From assembly GCA_003221075.1 (NCBI GenBank), contig QHUF01000236.1:1-15302 (forward strand): a DNA stretch of 15,302 bases. Direction: 5' to 3'. The notes beneath the pieces were generated by a model. It had not been told where the DNA came from. It searched no databases and was given only the letters and a program-made list of their open reading frames with translations. Numbering within the stretch: the stretch's first letter is position 1; every line of letters starts with the position of its first letter. A program made the translations under genes and the position numbers. Source of the DNA: Gemmatimonadota bacterium. GTDB lineage: Bacteria; Gemmatimonadota; Gemmatimonadetes; Gemmatimonadales; GWC2-71-9. Positions 7,195-14,222 of the stretch are shown here, in pieces.

Positions 7195-9384
7195 ATGCCC
7201 GTAAACTCATTCCCAGACGAGTGGCTGGCCCAGTCCTTTGAGGCCCTCACGCCCGAGCGCCTTCAGGCGCTTCGGGCGAAGTCGGAGTCCGGCCGGACGT
7301 TGTGGGAATGCGTCGTCGCCGAGAAGATCGCGACGGATGCCGAGATCGTCGACAAGTTGGCGCACCGGTTCCGGCTGAAGGTTGCCGACGTCAGCAAGAT
7401 CGACCAAACCGCCCGCGACGGCGTCCCCGAGCAGATCGCGCGACGCCACCGCGTCCTGCCGCTCCGCCTGACCGACTCCTACCTCGAGCTGGGCACCGCA
7501 AATCCGCTCGATATCGACGCCGAGAAGGCGCTCGCGTTCGCGACGGCCCGCGAGATCCGGCTGTTCCTGCTCTCCCCGTCGAAAATCAGCGAGAAGCTGG
7601 ACGAGATGTACCGGTCGGACAAGGCGATCGACAAGCTGCTCGAGGGGATGGGTGATCAAGAGGTCACGACCCTGCCCGAGGCGGCGGCGCCCGAAGAGCT
7701 CAACATCTCCGAGGCAGACGCCAGCCAGAAGCCGGTCGTCCGCCTCGTGGACATGATCATTTCCGAGGGGATTCTTTCTCGAGCCAGCGATATCCACGTA
7801 GAGCCGGAAGAGGGTGGCGTCTCGGTGCGCTACCGCATCGACGGCGTGCTGCGGCAGGTCATGAAGATTCCGCGCCAGGCCGGACTGCCCCTCATTTCCC
7901 GCATCAAGATCATGTCGTCGCTGGACATTGCCGATCGGCTGCGGCCCCAGGACGGCCGCGCGCGCGTCGCGGTCAATGGCCAGCCCATCGACCTGCGCGT
8001 CTCGACGCTGCCGGCGCAGCTGGGCGAAAAAGTCGTCATCCGCATCCTCGACTCCCGCGCCACGGTCAAATCGCTCGACACCCTCGGCCTCAATCCGGGT
8101 GAAGCCGAAGCGATCAAGCGACTGCTCGAAAACCACGAAGGCATCCTGCTCGTCACCGGACCGACCGGCTCGGGGAAGACGACGACGCTCTACTCGGCGA
8201 TCAATCAGATCAAGGGCGAAGGCGTCAACATCGTCACGGTCGAAGACCCGGTCGAGTACCGGATGCAGGGGATCGTCCAGGTCCAGGTGCAGGAGAAGGC
8301 CGGCCTCACGTTCGCCGCGGCGCTGCGCTCGATTCTGCGGCAGGATCCCAACGTCGTCCTGGTCGGCGAGATTCGTGACAAGGAAACGGCGCAGATCGCC
8401 GTGCAGGCGTCGCTCACCGGACATCTGGTGCTCTCCACGTTGCACACGAACGACGCCGCCAACGCCGTCACCCGGCTCGTCGATATCGGCGTGGAGTCGT
8501 ACAAGATCGCGGCGTCGCTGCGCGGCGTCGTCGCCCAGCGCCTGATGCGCAGGTTGTGCCCCACGTGCAAGGAAGTGTGGATGGAAGCGCCGCCCGAGCG
8601 GCTGCGGCGCTGGGTCCCCACAGGTACGCCACTGTACCGTGCCGGGGGCTGTCCCGACTGCGCGATGACCGGCTACCGCGGCCGGTTCTCCATCCTCGAG
8701 ATCCTCACGATGACGGCCGAGCTCGAGCGGCTGATCGCCGCCGGTGAGGCGGCGGACCGGATCGCGGAGGCGGCGCAACGTGGCGGGATGAAATCGCTCT
8801 GGGATTCCGGGCTTGCGCACGTCGTGCGCGGCGAGTCGACGCTCGAAGAGCTCACGCGGGTCGTCGATATTCCTGCCGAACCCGAGGCTCCTGCGCGCCC
8901 GCCGGCACCCGTCCCTGTGACCCGCGAGCGCGCGGCACCCGTCTCCACGATCTTCGATCTACTCGAGGAACAGGCGCCACCGGCGCGTGGCTCCGGCGCG
9001 CACGGTCAACCGGCGTCGAAGGTGCTCCTCGTGGACGACGAGGACAGCCTGCGCAAGGTGATGCGCGATCTGCTCGAGCGTGACGGCTACATCGTGACCG
9101 AGGCGCGCGACGGCGTGCAGGCGCTCGATCAGGTCGATCGCGTGGGACCCGACATCATCGTACTCGATTTGAATCTTCCGGGCCTGGACGGCTATGGCGT
9201 GCTGTCGCACCTGCGCTCGCGCCCGGCCACCGCGAACATCCCCGTCATCGTGCTGACCGCGAAGGGCGACGAAGACAACGAAGTACGCGTCTTCGAGCTC
9301 GGCGCCGACGACTTTCTCACCAAGCCATTCCGCGCGCGCGCGCTCTCCGCGCGTCTCGAAGCCGTGCTCGGCCGCCGCCGCTGA
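7195..9384 (+). CDS. GspE/PilB-family secretion or pilus ATPase fused to a response-regulator receiver domain
   Basis: A 729-residue cytoplasmic protein. Residues about 30-145 form a GspE/MshE N-terminal domain. The ATPase core (about 175-560) has Walker A GPTGSGKT (322-329), an Asp box TVEDPVEYR (348-356), Walker B VVLVGEIRD (387-395), a His box TGHLVLSTLHTND (408-420), and the four zinc cysteines C455, C458, C486 and C489. This is the hexameric motor that drives type IV pilus extension or type II secretion. After a Pro/Ala-rich linker (about 560-607) comes a complete receiver domain (608-726) with acidic D614 and D615, phospho-acceptor D658 (VLDLNLPG), T688 and K710 (TKPF). The motor is therefore probably controlled by phosphorylation in cis. 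The gene follows the barrel gene by 50 bases and precedes the Nudix gene by 5. PilB and GspE roles cannot be separated here. Confidence 0.95.
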   Translation: MPVNSFPDEWLAQSFEALTPERLQALRAKSESGRTLWECVVAEKIATDAEIVDKLAHRFRLKVADVSKIDQTARDGVPEQIARRHRVLPLRLTDSYLELGTANPLDIDAEKALAFATAREIRLFLLSPSKISEKLDEMYRSDKAIDKLLEGMGDQEVTTLPEAAAPEELNISEADASQKPVVRLVDMIISEGILSRASDIHVEPEEGGVSVRYRIDGVLRQVMKIPRQAGLPLISRIKIMSSLDIADRLRPQDGRARVAVNGQPIDLRVSTLPAQLGEKVVIRILDSRATVKSLDTLGLNPGEAEAIKRLLENHEGILLVTGPTGSGKTTTLYSAINQIKGEGVNIVTVEDPVEYRMQGIVQVQVQEKAGLTFAAALRSILRQDPNVVLVGEIRDKETAQIAVQASLTGHLVLSTLHTNDAANAVTRLVDIGVESYKIAASLRGVVAQRLMRRLCPTCKEVWMEAPPERLRRWVPTGTPLYRAGGCPDCAMTGYRGRFSILEILTMTAELERLIAAGEAADRIAEAAQRGGMKSLWDSGLAHVVRGESTLEELTRVVDIPAEPEAPARPPAPVPVTRERAAPVSTIFDLLEEQAPPARGSGAHGQPASKVLLVDDEDSLRKVMRDLLERDGYIVTEARDGVQALDQVDRVGPDIIVLDLNLPGLDGYGVLSHLRSRPATANIPVIVLTAKGDEDNEVRVFELGADDFLTKPFRARALSARLEAVLGRRR

Positions 9385-9389
9385 CTTCC

Positions 9390-9851
9390 GTGCGAGTGTC
9401 CTTCGTGGACACGTACGCCTTGCGTGGAGCGGGGCCGAGTCTCGAGGTGCTGGCACTGCGGCGGGGTTCGCGCGGCCGCAATCCGGGATCCTGGGAGACG
9501 GTCCACGGCACGATCGAGCCCGGCGAGACGCCGGTGCAGGCGTCGTTGCGGGAGCTGCGCGAGGAAACGGGTCTCGTGCCCGAGAAATTCTACAATCTCA
9601 GCCGCACCGAAGCGTTTTATCAGCACAAGAGCGACGAGCTGGCGCTCATTCCGGTGTTCGCCGCGTTCGTCGCGCCCGGCGCGAGCGTGAAACTCTCGGC
9701 CGAGCACGACCGCGCGGAGTGGCTCAACGCCCGGGACGCGGCGGGGCGGTTTGCCTGGCCCCGAGAGCGAAGAGCAGTGGACGACATTTTGTCAATAGTG
9801 GGGGGTGGGGACGCGGGCTTGCTCGAAGACGTCCTGCGAGTAAGCTACTAG
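9390..9851 (+). CDS. Nudix hydrolase
   Basis: This 153-residue cytoplasmic protein contains a perfect Nudix box at residues 40-62: G40, E46, then REL-REE-TGL at 54-62, matching GX5EX7REUXEEXGU, with the catalytic glutamates for Mg2+ binding. Nudix enzymes hydrolyse a nucleoside diphosphate linked to another group. The layout (SWETVHGTIEPGE, then W at about 110) is near NudB-type dihydroneopterin triphosphate or dNTP pyrophosphatases, but the substrate cannot be assigned. The start is GTG, 5 bases after the GspE-receiver stop, without a clear Shine-Dalgarno sequence, so translation is probably coupled. Near the C-terminus the gene contains a G-rich stretch (9800-9810). The alkyltransferase-like repair gene next door suggests a nucleotide-pool or genome-maintenance pairing (inference). 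Confidence 0.9.
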   Translation: MRVSFVDTYALRGAGPSLEVLALRRGSRGRNPGSWETVHGTIEPGETPVQASLRELREETGLVPEKFYNLSRTEAFYQHKSDELALIPVFAAFVAPGASVKLSAEHDRAEWLNARDAAGRFAWPRERRAVDDILSIVGGGDAGLLEDVLRVSY

Positions 9852-9863
9852 CCGGGCTCCCTT

Positions 9864-10259
9864 GTGAATCCATTCTATCATCGGATCTACCGCGTGGTCC
9901 GTCACATCCCCAAGGGACGGGTGGCGACGTACGGGATCATCGCGCGGCTCGCGGGGCGGCCCGGCGCCGCGCGCACGGTCGGCTGGGCGCTCTCCGCACT
10001 CCCCGAAGACAACGATGTCCCGTGGTGGCGCGTCATCAACGCGGCGGGCCGCATTTCTTTTTCCGGGCAGGATCACAGCGCAGTGCTGCAGCGCGCGTTG
10101 CTGCTGCGTGAAGGCGTGCGGTTCACGCCGGGTGGGGGGGGAGCGGTGAATCTGGGAACGTATGGCTGGCCGTCGGAAGCCTACGACAGCGCCGTCGCCT
10201 CCCACAAGCGCGCCGCCTCGACGCGGAGATCGCGCAGGTTGAAAGGCTTGCGCACGTAA
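9864..10259 (+). CDS. Alkyltransferase-like protein (ATL), MGMT fold without the active cysteine
   Basis: A 131-residue protein matching the DNA-binding domain of O6-methylguanine-DNA methyltransferase: IPKGRVATYGIIARLAG (helix-turn-helix region), then ARTVGWALSALP, then VPWWRVINAAGRIS. In active MGMT the motif is PCHRV. Here W replaces C, as in Atl proteins, and a second W replaces H. It should therefore bind O6-alkylguanine and flag it for nucleotide excision repair rather than remove the alkyl group (family knowledge). The end of the core, AVNLGTYGW, resembles the usual Atl C-terminus. A further 25 or so mostly basic residues follow, encoded within the region that is antisense to the kinase gene. 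The start is GTG, 12 bases after the Nudix stop. An 8-base G run lies in the coding sequence at 10134-10141. Confidence 0.88.
   Translation: MNPFYHRIYRVVRHIPKGRVATYGIIARLAGRPGAARTVGWALSALPEDNDVPWWRVINAAGRISFSGQDHSAVLQRALLLREGVRFTPGGGGAVNLGTYGWPSEAYDSAVASHKRAASTRRSRRLKGLRT
10134..10141 (+). repeat. Run of eight G in the ATL gene
   Basis: Eight consecutive G bases encode part of a Gly run (FTPGGGG) in the C-terminal third of the alkyltransferase-like protein. A run of this length is prone to slippage. Gain or loss of one base would change the end of the domain, removing the conserved VNLGTYGW. The present length keeps the frame expected for the family. Confidence 0.85.
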
Positions 10260-12325
10260 CGCACGCCGAGACGCGCGAGCGTCTCTTCCGTCGTCGGGCG
10301 CACGTCGCCCGTCGCGACGATGATCCGATCCCGCAGCGCCGGCATCCGCGTCACCAATTCCTCCGCCAGCAGTGTCCCGCGTTTCCCCGGAGCCATCGCG
10401 CGCGCGTCGGTGATCACGAGGTCGAAACCGCCGCGCTCCGCCAGATCGAGCGCGTGCTGCGGATCGCCCGCCACTTCCACGTCATGGCCGTCGCGCGCGA
10501 ACAGCGCCTTGATCGTCCGCTGCACGGCGGGATCCGCATCGACGAGCAGAATCGTGCGCTTCACCGTCGAGCCGGCATTGACGGCCGGCGTGCCGTGAAC
10601 GGGCGTCAATGCCGGCCGCACGGCATCCGCGGGCGCCGGCGGCAGGTCGACGCGGAATGCCGCACCGCCGCGCGGGCCGCGGGGTTCGAGCGTGATCTGC
10701 CCGCCGTGACTCTCGACGATCGAATACGTGATCGAGAGGCCCAGCCCGGTGCCTTTGCCGGGCTCTTTGGTCGTGAAGAACGGTGTGAACACACTCTGGG
10801 CAATGTCATCGGGAATGCCGGGCCCCGTGTCCGCGACCCGCAGATGCACCTGGCCGTCGAACCAGGTCGAGACGGTGATTTCGCGCGGGCGCTCCCGCGG
10901 ATTGTCCGCCACCGCGTGCGCCGCGTTGGTCACCAGGTTGAGCACCACCTGCTGCAACCCGTGCCGATCGCCGAACACGTCGGGCAGCGCACCGCTCAAT
11001 TCCCGCTCGACCGCGATGTCCTTGAGCTTCAAGTCGTAGGACGTCAGCGCCAGCGTCCGGCGGATCACGTCGTTCAGGTCCACCGGCACGCGCTCGGCGG
11101 CGCCTTTGCGCGCGAACGTGAGGAGATTGCGGACGATGCGGCCGGCGCGCTCCGCCTGTTCCTGAATCACCTGCAGGTGGCCGCGATCCTTTTTGCCAAG
11201 CTCCTTCTGCTCGAGCAGGAACTCCGACAGTCCCGCGATCGATGTGAGCGGATTGTTCAGCTCATGGGCGACGCCGGAGACGAGCTGGCCGACGGCAGCC
11301 AGCTTTTCACTCTGCACCAGCTGCGTTTCGAGGGCCTGCTGCTCGGTGACGTCTTCGACCATCACGACGATGCTCTGCTCGGTCGCGGCGCCCGGAATGG
11401 GGGCGACGTTCACGCGGACCGCGCGGCCTAGCCGCTCGGATCGCGCCACGAGCGGGGCTGGCCGGTCGCCGCGCCGCGTCGCCACAAGCAGGTCCTGGAG
11501 GGCGTTCGGCTTGCCCAGGAGCGCCTCGCCGAGCGGCGTGCCGACCACGTTCGGCAGCGGCATGTTGAGCAGGTCGGCGAGGGCGCGATTCGAGCGCCGC
11601 ACGCGCCCCTCGTCGTCGACGACCGCGATGCCCTCGCTCAACGCGTCGAACGCCGTCTCCCACTGCTCTTTGGCGCGCCGCACCATCTCGAAGAAGCGGG
11701 CGTTCGCGATGACGACGGCGGCGTGCGTCGCGAGGGTGGACAGCAGACGGATGTCCTCCGGCACGAACACGCCTTCTTTGGGATCGGTGATGACGAGTGT
11801 GCCGATCACGATCCCGTGCGACCGGAGCGGTACCGCGGCCGCGGCGGCGGCCTGAAAGCCCTTCACGATCTCGGTCGGCTGAGCCCCGGAATTCCGGATC
11901 AGCTCGAGATGCTCCCGGGCCGTGGAGCGGGCGATCAGGCCCGCATCATCTCCCTGGATCTTCTGTCCGCGGAGGGGCGCCAGCGTGCCTTCGGCAGCGG
12001 CGACCCGCAGGGGATCGCTGGACGCATCCCCCAACAGCGCCAGCAGGGCGCCCTGCGCGTCGAGAAAGCGGACGGCGTAGCGCACGACCTGCTCCACGAT
12101 GCGGTCCAGCTCGAGCGAATCCGACAGGACGTACGACAGCTCCTGCAGCGAAAAGAGCTCGGACAGCCGGCGATTGAGTTCCTCGGCCGCGCGGCGCCGC
12201 TCCTGCTCGGAGCGCAGCAACCGCCGCCGCAACCGCCACAACGCGGCGCCGGCACCCACGAACATCAGGGCGACGGCGATCGTCGCGAACTGCAGTGCGT
12301 GTTGTCGCAGCTGGTCCATGCGCAT
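10181..12325 (-). CDS. Hybrid sensor histidine kinase (TM-GAF-PAS-HisKA-HATPase-REC)
   Basis: A 714-residue protein. One membrane segment (about 11-30) is followed by a basic stretch, with no periplasmic sensor loop. Next come a GAF domain (about 55-215), a PAS domain (about 220-330) and a HisKA domain with the phospho-accepting H354 in VSGVAHELNNPLTS. The ATPase domain shows the N box NLVTNAAHAV (463-472), G1 DTGPGIPDD (499-507), F box FTPFFTT (513-519) and G2 GKGTGLGLS (523-531). A C-terminal receiver (about 590-708) has D596, D598, phospho-acceptor D640, T672 and K693. It senses intracellular cues and probably relays phosphate to another protein. The receiver on the nearby GspE-type ATPase is one candidate (inference). 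Starts at 12325 and 12319 are both possible. The 3' end overlaps the ATL gene by 79 bases and the 5' end overlaps the divergent lipoprotein start. Confidence 0.95.
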   Translation of the reverse strand: MRMDQLRQHALQFATIAVALMFVGAGAALWRLRRRLLRSEQERRRAAEELNRRLSELFSLQELSYVLSDSLELDRIVEQVVRYAVRFLDAQGALLALLGDASSDPLRVAAAEGTLAPLRGQKIQGDDAGLIARSTAREHLELIRNSGAQPTEIVKGFQAAAAAAVPLRSHGIVIGTLVITDPKEGVFVPEDIRLLSTLATHAAVVIANARFFEMVRRAKEQWETAFDALSEGIAVVDDEGRVRRSNRALADLLNMPLPNVVGTPLGEALLGKPNALQDLLVATRRGDRPAPLVARSERLGRAVRVNVAPIPGAATEQSIVVMVEDVTEQQALETQLVQSEKLAAVGQLVSGVAHELNNPLTSIAGLSEFLLEQKELGKKDRGHLQVIQEQAERAGRIVRNLLTFARKGAAERVPVDLNDVIRRTLALTSYDLKLKDIAVERELSGALPDVFGDRHGLQQVVLNLVTNAAHAVADNPRERPREITVSTWFDGQVHLRVADTGPGIPDDIAQSVFTPFFTTKEPGKGTGLGLSITYSIVESHGGQITLEPRGPRGGAAFRVDLPPAPADAVRPALTPVHGTPAVNAGSTVKRTILLVDADPAVQRTIKALFARDGHDVEVAGDPQHALDLAERGGFDLVITDARAMAPGKRGTLLAEELVTRMPALRDRIIVATGDVRPTTEETLARLGVRYVRKPFNLRDLRVEAARLWEATALS

Positions 12326-12332
12326 CTATATT
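12302..12332 (+). promoter_or_regulatory. Possible promoter for the ApbE-like lipoprotein gene
   Basis: TTGTCG (12302-12307) and TATATT (12327-12332) are 19 bases apart. If used, RNA would begin near 12339. That would bypass the ATG at 12318 and point to the in-frame TTG at 12345 as the start. The -10 part overlaps the candidate kinase -10 on the other strand. Confidence 0.25.
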
Positions 12333-13052
12333 CAACTATCCATCTTGAGAATCAATCTTCTGGTGTGCATGAGCCTCGCGGCATGCGGCGCCGAGCAGGC
12401 GCGCCCCGCGGTCTCGCGCGTGTGGCCCGAAATGGGCACGATGATGTCGGTGGCGGCGTGGGGAACGGATAGCGTTCGTGTCGCGCGGGCGTTGGAAGCC
12501 GCGCGCGATTCGGTCGACCGCATCGATTCGCTGATCCAACGACACGTCGCGTTCGATGCCATCGACTCAGTGCGGCGTGAGATCCGCCGCCGCACCGGCG
12601 GAAGCGTCGCACTCGTAGTCGACAGCCTCGCGCCCGGGTACGCGCTCGATCGTGCGGTGCTGGCGCTCGCCGATGTGGTGGATAGCGCGCTGCTGGACTT
12701 GGGCGGGCAGTATCTCTGGGTCGGTCCAGCCGCGCGTCCCACACACCGCGCCGTCGGCATACCGGATCCCGACAACACGATGCATGCGCTCGCCGTCGTC
12801 GATCTGCAAGGCGGGTCGGTCAGCACGCAGTCGCAGCGGAACGCGCCACGCGGCGCGGCGCGCTCGGTCACGGTGCTGGCCGCCGACGGTCTGACGGCGA
12901 ACGCCTGGGCGGCTGCCTTGCTCGCCATGGGATGCGAGCGCGCGCTCGCGATGGCGCAGGGGATGCACGTCGTATGTGCGGACTCGGCGGGCGTGCGGTG
13001 GGCTACCGGTCTCCAGAATCGCGTTTCGCTTCCAGCTGCGCGCGCGCCCTGA
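12318..13052 (+). CDS. ApbE-like lipoprotein, shortened and probably non-catalytic
   Basis: From the ATG at 12318 this encodes 244 residues with a lipoprotein signal (LLVCMSLAAC, lipidated Cys at 23). From the TTG at 12345 the signal would be only 14 residues to the Cys. MGTMMSVAAWGTDSVRVARA (39-58) matches the start of ApbE, the FAD:protein FMN transferase. APGYALDRAV (105-114) matches the GIAKGYAVDRA block, LLDLGG (125-130) the NAGGD block, and SVTVLAADGLTANAWAAALL (183-202) the C-terminal block. About 80 residues of the usual flavin-binding region are missing, the K of AKGYA is P, the ATSG and H-D-P-TG motifs are absent, and the metal-binding D and T of the last block are N and A. The protein is about 60-100 residues short. 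It may bind flavin or a partner without catalysis. It overlaps the opposing unknown gene by 50 bases. Confidence 0.8.
   Translation: MRIYIQLSILRINLLVCMSLAACGAEQARPAVSRVWPEMGTMMSVAAWGTDSVRVARALEAARDSVDRIDSLIQRHVAFDAIDSVRREIRRRTGGSVALVVDSLAPGYALDRAVLALADVVDSALLDLGGQYLWVGPAARPTHRAVGIPDPDNTMHALAVVDLQGGSVSTQSQRNAPRGAARSVTVLAADGLTANAWAAALLAMGCERALAMAQGMHVVCADSAGVRWATGLQNRVSLPAARAP
12325..12355 (-). promoter_or_regulatory. Possible promoter for the hybrid kinase gene (leaderless)
   Basis: On the minus strand TTGATT (12355-12350) and TATAGA (12330-12325) are 19 bases apart in an A/T-rich patch. The -10 ends 5 bases before the kinase ATG at 12319, so the transcript would start at or beside that codon. 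The match to consensus is moderate, 4 of 6 in each box. Confidence 0.3.
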
Positions 13053-13581
13053 CCCGGGCGCGTTCCTGATCGAGCAGGCGGAGCGCGTGGCTCCACGCTT
13101 CGCTGGACAAGCCCTGGTAGCTGATGGTCAACTGTTCGCGGACACTGATGTCCGGCTCGAACAGGTAGATCGCGGCCGCCTGTTGCCGGGCGTCGAGCTG
13201 GAATGAGCTCCACGTGGGTGACAGGGGGACGACGCCGACGGGACGGAACAGCCGGCCCCGGCTCGTGATGTTCAACTCTTCCGGATTGAATCGCGCCTGC
13301 GCTACCACGCCGAGAAACGTCACCATCACGAGCGTGGGATGCTCGGTCCCGCCGCGCTGCGCGGCGTCCGCGATGTCCGCTGCGCGACTGCGCACCAGCT
13401 CGCTCAGGGAACGATACGTGTCGGGCGCCAGCAACCGGATTACCTGCTGGTCGAGGGGCAGGACCTGGATCTCGATCGTTCCGGTCGCCAGACGTACGGC
13501 GATATCGTCGCGGCGGAGTGTACCGTAACCCGCGGGCACTGTATCCTGAGCAACGAGACCCAGCAGCAGCGCGAGGATCAC
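13003..13581 (-). CDS. Secreted or envelope protein of unknown function
   Basis: A 192-residue protein that I do not recognise. The N-terminus ILALLLGLVAQD looks like a very short signal sequence, with possible cleavage after LVA. The body is a mixed alpha/beta domain with PTLVMVTFLGVVAQARFNPE (82-101) and LFRPVGVVPLSP (111-122). The C-terminus (about 163-192) is a highly charged helix, RLLDQERARVRARAQ and onward, that may form a coiled coil. The start is GTG, sharing GTGA with the engB stop. A GGAG at 13592-13589, 7 bases upstream, supports it, so it is translationally coupled to engB. Its last 50 bases run antisense into the end of the ApbE-like gene. It lacks tell-tale catalytic motifs, and its link to ribosome assembly may be positional only. 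Confidence 0.75.
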   Translation of the reverse strand: MILALLLGLVAQDTVPAGYGTLRRDDIAVRLATGTIEIQVLPLDQQVIRLLAPDTYRSLSELVRSRAADIADAAQRGGTEHPTLVMVTFLGVVAQARFNPEELNITSRGRLFRPVGVVPLSPTWSSFQLDARQQAAAIYLFEPDISVREQLTISYQGLSSEAWSHALRLLDQERARVRARAQLEAKRDSGDR

Positions 13582-14222
13582 TTTGTCACTCCGGAAATCA
13601 GTCCCGCAATTGCTTCTTTCAAGTCGTCGATCCCCTCGCCCGTCTTTGCACTAGTGACCACAACCTGATCGTCCGACAGTCCCAGCTCTTCGCGCAGCTC
13701 GCGCTCTCGTGTACCGCGTTTACCGGAGGAAAGCTTGTCGCCTTTCGTGAGCGCGGCGAGCACCTGCTTTTCTTCCCCCGCAAGGGCATCCTGCATCGCT
13801 TGATCGTCGGTGGACAGCGGATGACGAATGTCGAGCAGCCAGACGACACCGCGCAACCGCTCGCGTCGCAAGGCATGTTTCACCAATCCCCGGAACGCCG
13901 CGCGCTGTGCTTTGCCCGCGCGCGCGTATCCATACCCGGGCAAGTCGAGAAAGTAGTGCGAGTCGTCGATTAGAAAGACGTTCAGGGCGCGAGTCTTCCC
14001 CGGCGTTCCGGAGGTTTTCGCGATCCGCCGTCCCACGAGCGCATTGAGTAAAGATGATTTGCCGACATTCGATCGGCCGACAAACGCGACTTCGGGAAGT
14101 AGAGGGTCGAGCAGCACATCAGCGCGTGGAAACGAGCCGATGAAGCGAGGGTCGGTCAGGCTTCTTTCTTCTGGCGGGGGCGCTCGGTGACGAGCAGCGG
14201 CGCGCGGCCGGACGTGACGCAT
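13578..14222 (-). CDS. engB: Ribosome-biogenesis GTP-binding protein EngB (YsxC/YihA)
   Basis: EngB is a cytoplasmic GTPase needed for 50S subunit assembly. The GTPase motifs are all present in the 214-residue reading: G1 GRSNVGKSS (49-57), G2 with SGTPGKTR (71-78), G3 DLPGYGYA (93-100), G4 TKGD (159-162) and G5 SAKTG (191-195). The family core begins at about FIGSF (27-31). The only ATG before it is at 14222, which overlaps the end of clpX by 67 bases and adds a basic, unconserved leader. The alternative is a CTG at 14159 that shares CTGA with the clpX stop; a GTG further in would remove FIGSF. The ATG is therefore given, with the true start unsure. It sits in a clpX-engB unit without the lon gene often found between them. 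Confidence 0.93.
   Translation of the reverse strand: MRHVRPRAAARHRAPPPEERSLTDPRFIGSFPRADVLLDPLLPEVAFVGRSNVGKSSLLNALVGRRIAKTSGTPGKTRALNVFLIDDSHYFLDLPGYGYARAGKAQRAAFRGLVKHALRRERLRGVVWLLDIRHPLSTDDQAMQDALAGEEKQVLAALTKGDKLSSGKRGTRERELREELGLSDDQVVVTSAKTGEGIDDLKEAIAGLISGVTK

Noticed and set aside
7207..8820. A 537-codon open frame antisense to the GspE-type ATPase
   Set aside because: The sense strand carries every motif of a known ATPase; the antisense reading is low complexity and without a start signal.
9864..10259. Active O6-methylguanine-DNA methyltransferase (ogt)
   Set aside because: The alkyl-accepting Cys of PCHRV is Trp, so alkyl transfer is not expected.
12318..13052. Frameshifted full-length ApbE
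   Set aside because: The recognisable blocks are all in one frame and too close together to hold the missing region in another frame, so it is a deletion form rather than a frameshift.
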